DNA of 64,000 nucleotides from Plumapathes pennacea (Eukaryota > Cnidaria > Anthozoa > Antipatharia > Myriopathidae): the NCBI GenBank assembly GCA_964036295.1, contig OZ038470.1, forward strand, positions 6,979,578 through 7,043,577. The letters are read 5' to 3'. A model generated the notes under the pieces. That model was not told the origin of the DNA. It saw only the letters and a program-made list of their open reading frames with translations, and ran no database searches. Every line of letters begins with the position of its first letter. The first letter of the stretch is position 1. Shown in pieces: positions 13,188 through 25,100 of the stretch. Made by a program: the position numbers and the translations under genes.

Positions 13188-16100
13188 CTGTTGAGCGAAT
13201 GCAATAACACGTGTTTATTGACAGAATGCTTATCAGGTGTCGGGTTGAAAATGAAAGCAAAGTAGGGATTAAAAACAATAATAATAAGAATAAGAATAAT
13301 AAGAATAATAAGAATAATAATAAGAATGAATAACAATAATACTGAAGGAGAATGACAGGTGTATGGATCAGAAGAAAAAGGGGAGAAATGGATAAAAGGA
13401 CGGCAGGACGTGGAAGGAAGGACGGCAAAGCGGGAGGATAAGAGGACGCTCATAGGGCGGATAAAAAGAAAGGGGTAGACAGGACGAAAGGAAGAGAAAC
13501 GGATAGAAATAAGAAGGGTAGATAAAATGAATAATAACAGACTTTCTTGTACAATGAAGTGTACCTTCGGATGAGACTTTGTCCCGTGTCCTAATTCGGC
13601 AGATGCACTCCATCAAGAGACCACTGACCAGGAACAAGGCCAATAATCCTGAACAAAGGTACAAAACGTTTCTGAACAGGGGGCTGTCACTTTCAAACAG
13701 TTTCGTAGACCGCTCTACTTGTAATGGTTCCTTGTTCGTCTGGAAGAAAAGTAAACTTTCCATTAGGTTACAATTTACTTGTCCGTGATACTATATTCTC
13801 TTTAAATACATTCACGATAGTTACCAGGATAAGATCATCTTAAAACAAGAAGATCTGATGCCATTATCTAAATGTGCAAACAATAATTAAAACTTGTATA
13901 AAAAATAATAACTTTAACTATTGAAAATAACCATACTTTCTTTTAAATACATTCACGAAAGCTACCAGGATCAGTTTATCTTAAAACAAGAAGATTTGAT
14001 GCCATTATCTAAATGAGAAAACAACAATTAGAGCTTGTACATAAAAACAAAAAACAAAAAAAAAAACACAACTTTAACTGCTGAAAATTAGTGCACGGAT
14101 ATTATTCCCTGCATTTTTACTGACGTACTTGTAATTGTTCTGTGTTCATTTCAACATGATGCGATATGCTAGCTGCATACGCCAAATGGTATCCTTTAAA
14201 ACAGCGAGAAAGCTTCTCAGAGTTCCCTGCAAGTATGACCCCATACGTTGATGACACACCAAACACTCGATGTACTCTCAAATGAGGCTGGTCCAACCGC
14301 TTCCACCTGCTTCCGCCGGCGTATGTGTCAATCAAAATGCCTCTAACGCGCTGTTTCTCTAAAGCATCAATAATTTCATCGATGGTTCGGTACTCTTGAC
14401 CTGGTGAGGATGTAACGAAAACCAGCAAGACAATCTTTTTTTAGCTCCTTATTTGGACACTTGAGATCGTTTCTCCAGAAAGTGGACACATTTATTACGA
14501 TATCACGTGACGAAGAAGGGCTAAAATCCCGTCCACGGAAGTTTTATTCAGGACACTCGATCTTAATATTCAGTTAACAGAACGCACTGATTACCTGGAT
14601 CGTAGATCGCATTTTTACGGATTCCAAGTCGATGCTCGGGCGTTCCAGCAACTGCCGCCATCTAGTAGAAGGGAGGCAGGAGCAGGTAAAAAATGAAAAA
14701 TAATCAACCCTTTCACTCCTTCAGTCTCTCACCAGAGATAAATGGTGTAGCGTCGAGAGTGTGATACTTGATAGTTTATTCAGATGAAAGTTGATTGGTG
14801 TATCAATTCTCACTATACCACTCATACATTTTCTTCCTGAATAGTTGGGAGAATTTGTATTCTGAGCTCAGGAGTGAAAAGGTTAAAAAGATAAAATATG
14901 AGATAAAAACAGGTAAAACACACAAACCAAGTAAAACAGGAGATGCCCATTAAAATAAATAAGTGCATTGATGCCAGTACTATTTTGATTAATACTCTTT
15001 CTATGTCGGTATCCACAGTCTATACTAGTTCTATTCCGTCGATTTATACGAGGTAGGCTATTCTGGAAAAAAAAATATACTAAACAGTACCCAATCCCAA
15101 AATACGGATAACCTTGGAATCGCAGACTACGGATAGCCTTGGAATACAAGAACTAGTGAGGACTATTTTTATAGACTGGCGTGCATCGGCACAGAGATAA
15201 AACGCATGATGAAAAAGAATCAAGTCGACGTGGCAAAGCTGAACGCCGTTAAATAAGTTCGAGCTGACGTTTTTTCGACTGCGTTAATCCTTCGTTACTT
15301 GAGCTTGTTCGACGAAGGACTAACTGCAGACATTCGAAACGTCACTGCACCGAGTTTAAGTTTATTCGCCATACTAGTAGTACCTTGGTGCCGTAAACCA
15401 TGTGATTTTTCTGAATGGTCATTTTCGTTAAGGACGTGGATATATTGGCCGTAAGCAAACCATACATCACCAGCCCAAAGAGAATGATCACCAAAGCCAC
15501 GAGGCGGCCCTCGACAGACCTGGGAGCTCTGTCGCCATACCTAAGGGACATTACTACAGTCAAGTATGCCTACTACAGTTCAAGCTCCCGCAAGCGGAAA
15601 GCCCTGGGAAGGATAAAAAGTGTCCGTAACTGGAAATGTTCGCTTACGAGAACGTGTAAAAGCAAAGTTTGTATGGGGAAGAGCTTAACCGGGGTTTCGT
15701 TGGTCCATACCGCAAACTGAGGAACGCTCTTGCTCGTCAAGGCGAAGAAAAATTCGGTCCACAACTTACAGTACAGGCCGCGCACTCAGTTAATAAGAAA
15801 TGTTTATAATAATCTAGTATTGTTGTACAGTCAAACCTGTATTAAGCAAACAGAGGTCAAAGTGCCGAAAACCTACTTCCCAGTAAGATACTGTGGGGCA
15901 GATCGTGGGGCGATGGGCAAAAAGCGGCGGAGGGGGAGGGGGAGAGGGAGGGGGAGTAAAGGGGAAGGAGGAAAAGAGCTTGGGAAAACTGTCTATTCAG
16001 ACCAGTTCTGAAGGCATGAGGCCAGTGTGCCGATGATTGGGCGAAAAAATTATCAATTGTATTATCAATCGGCGATTGTCGGCGAATGCTACCTGTCAAA

Positions 16101-19100
16101 AGTCCATCAAAAGGTGCTAAAGTAAACGAGTTCGGCAAGATGGGGGAAGACTGTAGTTGGGTTGAGGCAATGGTATACGTGAAATGTACTGAAGAAAGGA
16201 ATTTCATGTTTCGCAATTCGATGTATTATCTGAGTACTATATTTAAGGGCTCTCACATCTTACCCAACGGTTGTCATGGAGACGAATGCCCAGTAAAATC
16301 CCTCAGACGCTCCTGCTGTAAATAGGGTGGGGAAGCCAGGCGTATTGCGACGAGACTCCTACAGAAGAAACAATAGTCAAAATCTGCCAAAGTTACCTGT
16401 GTTATAAAGTCCTTTTCATAAGTACTGTTAAGCTAGGTGGAGCAACCTATTTATGTATATATTTATCTATTTATCTATTTATTTATTTATTTATTAATCT
16501 CACTATGGTAAATTTTTGTGTAATCTTAGCATTTTGAATAAGCCATGTACGTACGTATCAACTTAGTTAGAGCAAACACCGGTCAAACAATGTCAAACTT
16601 ATAGAAAAGGGGTACTTCTTGATGATTGCGATGTAACCGCAGTTCAAGCTTCCGTAAACGGACACCCTTGGGAAGGATAAAAAGTGCGTCTGTAACTGGA
16701 TATGTCGGCTTACGAGAATGTGTAAATACAAAGTTTGAATGGGCTAGAGCTTAAACGAGGTTTCGTAGAGGCGTGCACAAGTAGAGCTGTCCGCTTACGA
16801 GAGTGTCCGTCCAGAGAGCTTCGACTGTATAGAGATTGAAGTTTCACTTACTCACCAGCAACCACATGACTATTCCTGCAACGTACGTCAGCAGAAAAGC
16901 CAAGAGAATAGCCGGCCACGAACCGATCACATTTTTAAACAACTTCCTGGACATTGGTTCTTCTGCGTTCGTGTTCACAACGAAGGCGATTCCTGGAGAT
17001 TCCACGACCCCGTGGTAACCGTAGTGTTTAGCAAATCTCTCTTGCCCAGCATAGCCATAGATTGGAAAGGTAAAGTCAGTGTGGTTACCGAGACGAGTTT
17101 TTAAATCAGCGGCAAGCTGTTGCTTCGATGTTTTGTTCAAACCGTTGTACTTGAAATCAATAAAAGATTTTCCATGAGAATGACAAGACCCGCAACAATG
17201 GGCCACCATGTTTTGTAGTATTGGCGGAATCAGACCGGCCATTTTGTTTTTGTTCGTTGATTCGATGACATACGGGGGAAAGGGTCGCCAGCTCGTGGTC
17301 AGGCGCTTTTTACAGTGGCACGTTTCTGTAAACAAACAAACAAAAAATATCAAATACAAAACGATATTTATGCGACCCAACACTGCCAGATATAGGGCTA
17401 CCTTTTTACATTATGGTATTATTCATGGCACATAGAATGTAAACGTTTGCGTACACGGCAGGAGATCGTAACATACTCACGCGAGGATACAAAAAACTAA
17501 AATGTCCAACGTCAATGAACTATGTATAATCATTACTTACAAACAACAAGACTGGCATCGGTACGTTTTCCTGGACGATTAAAATCAACATACTTCAAGA
17601 AGTTTCGGGAACTCAGCAAACGTCCATATCTTATAATGGTTGGTGTTCTCCTTAAATCTCTTCGACTATTTTAATGAAGGTTTAATCCTCTTCGTATTAG
17701 TACACATTATGTTACCTGCAGTAGTTGAGGCCGGTGGACCGTTTCCTTTGTCGGTGAACGCAACGACCTCAATCTTATAGACGGTATAACTCTCGAGATT
17801 GTTGAGGATAGTGGAAGAGGTATCTGCAGCCACCTGCTTTTCATCTACACGAGGCCTTTGGACTTTCTCCTCTCCAATAGACACCGTGTGATATTTGATT
17901 TTGTAACCTCGCAGAATGCCGTGCACGTGCTGTACGCTGATTGGCTGCCACGCCACGTGTATGGTCGTTAGTGACACGTGACTCGCAGCACTAACACTTT
18001 CTGGTGGCTTGCTTGGAACTGCGAATTCAAAACAATATTCACGCAATAAATGACAGTGAAAGTCCAAAATCCTGTGTAATTACTTTCAAATTTCTGTTTA
18101 AACAGACAAGCTCGTTCTGGATACCGAAATAATCCAATACTCTTACCATCCTGAGCAGTGCGAACAGTAGCGTTATGCGCTGACCCCTCTCCCTTCCTTG
18201 TGAACGCCATAAGAAGAATTGTGTAGTACTTAAACTTCTCCAAATCTGTTATCCATGCCCGCTCGGTAAACGGCGCCAGCGTGAGCATGGTGAAGAGTTC
18301 GTTTCCTTTTGCAACTCTGTATTTGATTCTGTAGCCCAGGACCACTCCATTACGATGCATTGCGGGTACGTCTCTCCAGCGAACAACAATGGCGGTCGAA
18401 CGTGGTGAGGAGAAGCGGATTTGCGTCGGTGGTTTATCAGGAACTGACAACAGAGCAACGACAATCACCACAGAGTAATGTTTTTAATAATTACTACAAC
18501 ATAAAAATCTTTTTCATAAATTAACCCTTTCACTTCCAAGTTAAGAATGCAGATTCTCCCAACCATTCAAGAGGAAAATGTACCAGTGATGTAATGAGAA
18601 CTTATGGGTTAATCAGCTTTCACCTCAGCCAACCATTAAAAACCAGTTTGTCCTTAGTGTATGATATATTTCTGGTCAGTGATTAAAGAGAAATTTGACG
18701 TTTGGAGTGAAAGGGTCAACCAGAAAGTCGCTTAAAACTTTTTCCAGTCACTACCAAATAAGACGTTTCTATTTGGAATCTACAGTTATGACCGTCATCC
18801 TCTAGTTTGAAATATCATCATTTGCCACTGCCAGTGCTTGAAGAGCTGCAGTGTTATTACTAGATTGTAACGTCATTGCCTTTTCCTACTTACTGTCTTC
18901 GTCCGTTTTTGCAAAAACATGATCACTTGAAACTCCGTCCCGTGTGGAGAATGCTGTCACGTGGATGCGGTAACGTGTAAACTTGTGCAACTCTGTCAAA
19001 TGGACCTCGGTGGTTTGCACGTCAACTGTAACGTTCCTTGTAGTTATCGGGTGAAGCGACTCTGCTGTTTCTTGATAATACACTCGATAGCCTCGGAAGA

Positions 19101-22100
19101 TTCCCTTAAGACCAGGCAGTTGTACGGGACTCCATTTCACGAGGATACTGGTCGAGTTGATCATGGTACTCGAGATATTATGGGGAGCTTTGTCAGGAGC
19201 TGGAAATAAAATGCGATATCAGGCCTGACAATGTTGTCAACTACAAATCACATATTGGGGAGTACACGAGGCGTGTTTGGAATCAAGGAATGCTATTAAA
19301 AAAGAGGACTACGGGGTGGAATTTGACGAGCTTTTTAGCCTGCAAGCTGAAGGGACCAGAACAAACCAAGATGAAGACCTCAGACACGTTTACCCCTGAC
19401 GGACCCCCCAGTTGCTTTTCCAGGGGCTGGTGTTGTGTGACGGTTTGTGAGCCTTCGGTATCCTTACCCTGTTCGTCAGTGCTCGCCCACAATTCCTTGC
19501 TCCACGGTCCGTACCCCTTGATAGTGAAGGCACGCATGCGTATACTATAATTTGTCCACACGTCAAGTCCAGCAATGTGGAGGGACAACTGCACTGCGTC
19601 AGGAATGTCGGTTTGTCTTGCAAGACTTCCATTATCGTGCAGCAAGGAAAGCTGATAACCAAGAATGACGCCATTTCTCTGCTCACGTGGTACGGAGAGC
19701 CATCGGACGGACATGGAGGTGGTACTTGCATCACGTAAACGGATGGCATCTGGAGGAGCATCGGGGACTGGTGACAAGAATATGATGAACTTTTCGTTAG
19801 ATCTTTAAACTGGCTTAAGATACACAAACAGTGGATGGGCCTCGCAGTTATGAAGCAACATAAGCAGTTATATGTGATTCATCATGTGTATCATCATAAC
19901 ACTCAATAACGTAACCAATAACAACTAACAAAAGGACCAAAATAAATCGTAATCGTAAAATACGACGCTACATTTGCTCCGACGAAGAGCAAATGTTCGC
20001 AAGGTAAGTCCAGAGGAGGGTCCATTAGTACCCCAGAATGCTCTGAGGTCAGCCTAGACAACTTTAACAACATTGAACTGATCCACATCATATCAGGTCT
20101 CAAATACATAACTGCAACAGTATCAGATTATTGTATTTTAACGTGTGGGGCCGATTGGTCCAACAAATACACTTGCAAATGTCGTATTGCCCTCGGCGCT
20201 ACGAGTCTCTACAATGCCTGTAAACAACTGATTTTACAATCCACGTACCGTCTTGGTCTGTCCAACAGGACACTGGCTTCGACGCATTCCCATCTCCAAT
20301 CGTGAAGGCAGCCACACGAACAAGATATTCTCCATATTTTTTCAAACCTCGAAGCGGTTCAGAGTGTGTGTTGTTACCGACTTCCACAAACTCGACGCTA
20401 GCGTTCACAGTATCCGTTCGTTGATAGTACACACGGTATCCCCTGAGAAGACCGTTCACGTGATGCTCGGGAACGGGCTGCCAATGGACAATAATACTAC
20501 TCGAGCTTGTGTTCCACGCGGTCACATTGCCGGGAGGGACGCTGGGAACTAGAATGGACATTAAAATCAACATAAGAAACGATGTGACGAGTAGGGTAGT
20601 AGAACTTCTGGAGACTTTAGTGTCTTATATTGTTTCACCAAGAACGAAGAGAAATGTGGCGGTCTATGTCCACTAAGGATTGTGATCTCGTCTGTTTTGT
20701 ACAGCGTATGATAAATCAAAGCAAAATCGATGTGGGAAAGCTAAACGCAGCTTTCCCACATCAAGGTTTAGTTGACACATTATTCGTTTTATCTCGAAGC
20801 CCAAACTTAGTTCTCACTGAGGATCCCATTAAATTATTTACTACGATCGACTGCAGCTGTGAGCGTTAGCAAATTAAATTTTTAATTGTTCAAAAATCAA
20901 ATCGGACCAAACACAGCACCTACCCCCTTCTGCTGTCTTGAACGTCATATTCAAGGTTGGTACGCCTTCCTTGACCGTCACAGCCAAAACTCGGATCGTG
21001 TAGTTAGTGAAGCTCTTCAGGCCAGTCAGCTCAAAGGAAAAAGGTTGGTGACTATTCAGCTCTCTTCTTGTCCTCTTTTTACTTTGTGTAGACACGTTCA
21101 GTACCTTCAGTGTCTGGTTGGGCTTTAAAGTTTCAAAGTAAATGACTTTGTACAGACGGAGTTTACCATTGATGTGATATTTGTCAACTGGAAGCCACTG
21201 CAGAGATGCTGAGCCTGACGCCGTTTTCATAATGGTGAGATTTCTTGGTGGGCTACTGGGAGCTGAAAATAGAAATAATTAAACAATTAACCCTTTCACT
21301 CCTGAGCTCAGAGTACAAATTCTCCTAACTATTCAAGAAGAAAATGTATGAGTGATATAGTGAGAATTGATAGGCCAATCAGCCTTTGTCTGAATGAACT
21401 ATCAAGCGTCAAATTCTCCTTGCTATACCATATATCTCTGGTGAGAGATTGAAGGAGAATTGAAGTTGATCACTCAGGATTGAAAGGGTTAAACATAGAA
21501 GAGTCCAACCATGAGTAGAAAACGACATCATTTCAATTCACAGCCACAGATGAAAATAAAGTCCGAAAAGCAAAAGTGAAACAGAAAATATTAAAAAGAA
21601 CAGAATGACAGAAGAGACAAGCACGGTTGGTCTCCTATTCTCACCATCTTCTTCAGTAGTAACGTGCACGGCTACACTGGTGTTCCCGACTCCGTTTCTG
21701 CTAAAGGCAAACATTTTGATCTTGTACGGCGTGTAGGGCTTGTAATCGTCAAGGCTGATACTGGATGTAGAGGCGTTGAACGTGTAAGTATAGTTTACCC
21801 CTCTCAAAGTGTCCATTACAATCACTTTGTATCCAAGAATCTGTTGGTTAGTTTCATTTGGGCTGAGCTGTTGCCAAGACAACGCGATACCTGTTGAACT
21901 GGAGGCGATGGGAGTGATATTCTGTGGAACTACATCAAGTGCTGCACGAAGAAGAAAATAAAGGGATCATGTCAGCATCTCTACTAAAACTGTGTATCGA
22001 CCACTCTAAGACAGTTTTACGGTTTTCAGCATATCCAGGGCAATGTACCACGTGTCACACAGATGCAAACCAAAACAAGTTTATACGCTTTTTGATTGGT

Positions 22101-25100
22101 CCGAATAAGCTTGGCGGCCGTTCACAGCCGATCAGAGACAAAAGAAGAGCCCGATTGAAATATTCTCACTTAGGCGTTTTCTCGCACTGCTGATTGGTGT
22201 CTTTTTCAAAGTAAAAGCAAACAAAATTTACTTTGGATTTTACTTTGGAGCACGTACGTTGCAGATCAGTACTTTCATTGATAACAGCCGCTGGTCCCTT
22301 GCCCACTGATGTGAAGGCGCGCACAGTCAGCAAGTAATAAGTAAACACCTCCAAGTCTGTCAATTCCGCGGAAAGCTTGTCAGCAGGGATGGTGACGTTA
22401 TCAGCACCCATTCCAGGAGGATTGACCGATGGTCTGTACTCCACAAGATAACCAAGAATGATGCCATTGCGATGCTCCACTGGGACTGGGCTCCATCTAA
22501 CAGACAAACCGGTCGGGGTCTTTTTTGTCAAGGTAAAATTACCCGGCGAAACACCAGGACCTGGATAATTAAAGAAAGCACGCATTTTCTTCACATAAAT
22601 CAGCCTTTGTTTAAAGTGCTGCAAACACGATAGAACAAAGTACAGGAATATAGGTTTTTACCTCATACAAGAAATATTACACTCTGAATCGAACTTTCTG
22701 TTAGGCCAGTGAAAGTCAACAGCATTCTCACGATGTACATGCCGAAGTGTTTTCTTCTCTGTGCGTTGAATGTTGGAGTAACGTCATAATTATATTCAAC
22801 ATACAGGTTACTAATCACTGTTAGGGATCGGGTCGGGTCGGGTCATGTTGGGTCGGGTCATGTCGGGTTAGGCCGTCGGGTCTTATTACATAGTTCACTT
22901 ACGTTCTTCTGCCGTTGTAACAACCAATCTTCCCTCTTTCCCAGGACCTTCCAGATACCAGGGCTTTATAATAGTGACGTAAGTAGTACCCGGATGCAGT
23001 CCATCAAACTGATGCCATTCCGCTTCATAAGGAAGTATCTCAGTTTGGTTAACACTCGAGTCGTTTCGCGCAATAATTACCTCAAAGGACTGTAGTATGC
23101 CTGTTGGGGGACTTCTTGGAATACTGAAGTTTACTTGTATAACTGTGGCATTAAAATAACTTACAGCGATAACTGTCATTGTGCTTACTGAAAAAGAAAA
23201 ATAGAGAAAACAAACTATTGGTTGGAAGGAAAAACACAACGTTAGAAGCATCCGTTGGGGGCTTTGTAGCTTCTCCCTTCCCCTGTTCTCTTTTGTCCCT
23301 CTTTCCTTTTTTCAATCGTTCATCAAAAATTGATTAATCGCATAATCGGCCGGTGGAGCCATTAATTATCATTAATTAATTTCTTAATTGAGGAAGGGAG
23401 GGGGCAAGGAAGTGAGCGGGAGATGACACCGCGGAAATACGTTATTGACGTCACTTCCGCTGGTCAGCGTTCGTCGCCATGGTTATCTAACTTCTCATAA
23501 TTCGAGGTAACATTTTACATCGTGTGAAAGCCTCGTTTTTCTTGTGCACAACTTGTGTTGTAGAAACTGCATTGAACTAACTTATAGTCGAGTATCGAGT
23601 CATGAGATGATTAGAGTCTCAAGCTGGGTACCCAGGAACTCAAAGCTTTCTCACTATAATGCACGGGTGTCCACTTACTGTCATTAGCCGTGAAGCTGTA
23701 ATTAAACGGTTTGGAGTTCCACATGCGGGCCTGTAAAAAGTTCTCTACAGGTTCAACCTGTTCGTAACCCGTTTTGAGCAGCGACACGGTGAAGTCGACC
23801 GTCAGCCCGGCTGCCCTCCTGCCAAACAGTAAAAGCGTGCGTTGGAGGACACTTTCAGTAATTTTAAGATTATTGATTATTGTCCGGAAAGACAAGATGG
23901 TGTTTTCTTGGATATTAGTTTATCTTTTTACCTTCGCACAGTAGCCTACGGGTATCATAGTTATCACGTCGGTACCATATAAATAGACAATAGTTCTGCT
24001 TTGGCTGTTTTGTGATCTTGGGCGTCACGTTGCCTTGGCTGCATTTTTACTACTATAGCAATACTAGATAACTAATACGTTTTAGTAAAAATAAACTAGT
24101 GTTCTAATGCTAATCCTTCAATCCGAATGGCTACGCTATTCGCTATCTATCAGCAGATAGATGTCGAGTAGGGAAAATTCGGCTTTCCCTTGGCCGCTGC
24201 TTTACGTTTTCGTGAAGTTTCTGAAAAGGATTCACAAAATTAACAGCCAAATGCAAAATTAATTAGCGTTAAATACTGTGATCGTCATCGTGCCCGACAA
24301 AGCAACAACAAGTTGTGACAAGTCTTCTTTCCGCGATAAACATAATTTTATTTTACCTGAATGTGAACCCATTTATTCGTCGCACATCACCTTCCTGGTA
24401 GAGGGCTGTGATCTATAAACAGAAAAAATAAAATACTGCTGCTACACAAAAAATCATCAACAACAACAACGAATACATAGAAACAGCATGACTGACTAAT
24501 AGGTAAATAATAAATACAAACCAGAGTTGTTTCTGCTTTAGACTTTCACAATATTCAGACATCGTTAGGCATTGCTATGCATGCAGGCATCGATTACTAT
24601 ATAACTAGACTGGCCTTGCCAGTGAGCTCGCGGCGTGAGTTGGTCGAGACCAGAATATAAAATGGAAAGTAGGGGACAAGAGCGGAACTCCCAAGAGAGA
24701 CTTCCAATTTCTCACCATAAAAATATCACACAGTATAGAGAACTTGGCTTTTGACACCTTGCTCTTTTGACACCTTGATTAAACTAAAAATTATTATTAC
24801 AACACTCATACACTTGCTTCTTAAAGGTTGAGCGACCCTGCATCTTGAGAATGCGTGACATATCTTTTTATGCACAATCGATTATGACAGTTTGACCTTG
24901 ACTCATATTTCTAATCAGGGGCCACGATTAATCCAGCCTTCGCTTCACTACTTATGTGTTTTATTTTGTTAACTAAATACGTTTCTTCTATCAGGCTTTC
25001 GAGTATTCGTGCTCTGTAACAAATATAAAATTGAAAGCGAGGAATGTCACACGAGAGATGTTTACTATATCATTGCGCTTTTGTTCACAGTGTGTTCAGT

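Noticed and set aside
13178..13763. ORFs rich in Ile/Leu and Phe near the TM4 exon
   Set aside because: They read through the AAT/AAG microsatellite and intron; only 13565-13739 and 12985-13187 have splice support.
15342..15563. Reading the filter as SLRYGD from the single ORF
   Set aside because: TVVMSLR comes from the intron; the acceptor CCCTTAG|G and the upstream pore exon give TTVGYGD with matching phase.
23820..23895. Extending the third SEA exon upstream to NNLKITESVLQRTLL
   Set aside because: No acceptor in the right phase lies there; the acceptor GGCAG|G at 23819/23818 fits the microexon exactly.
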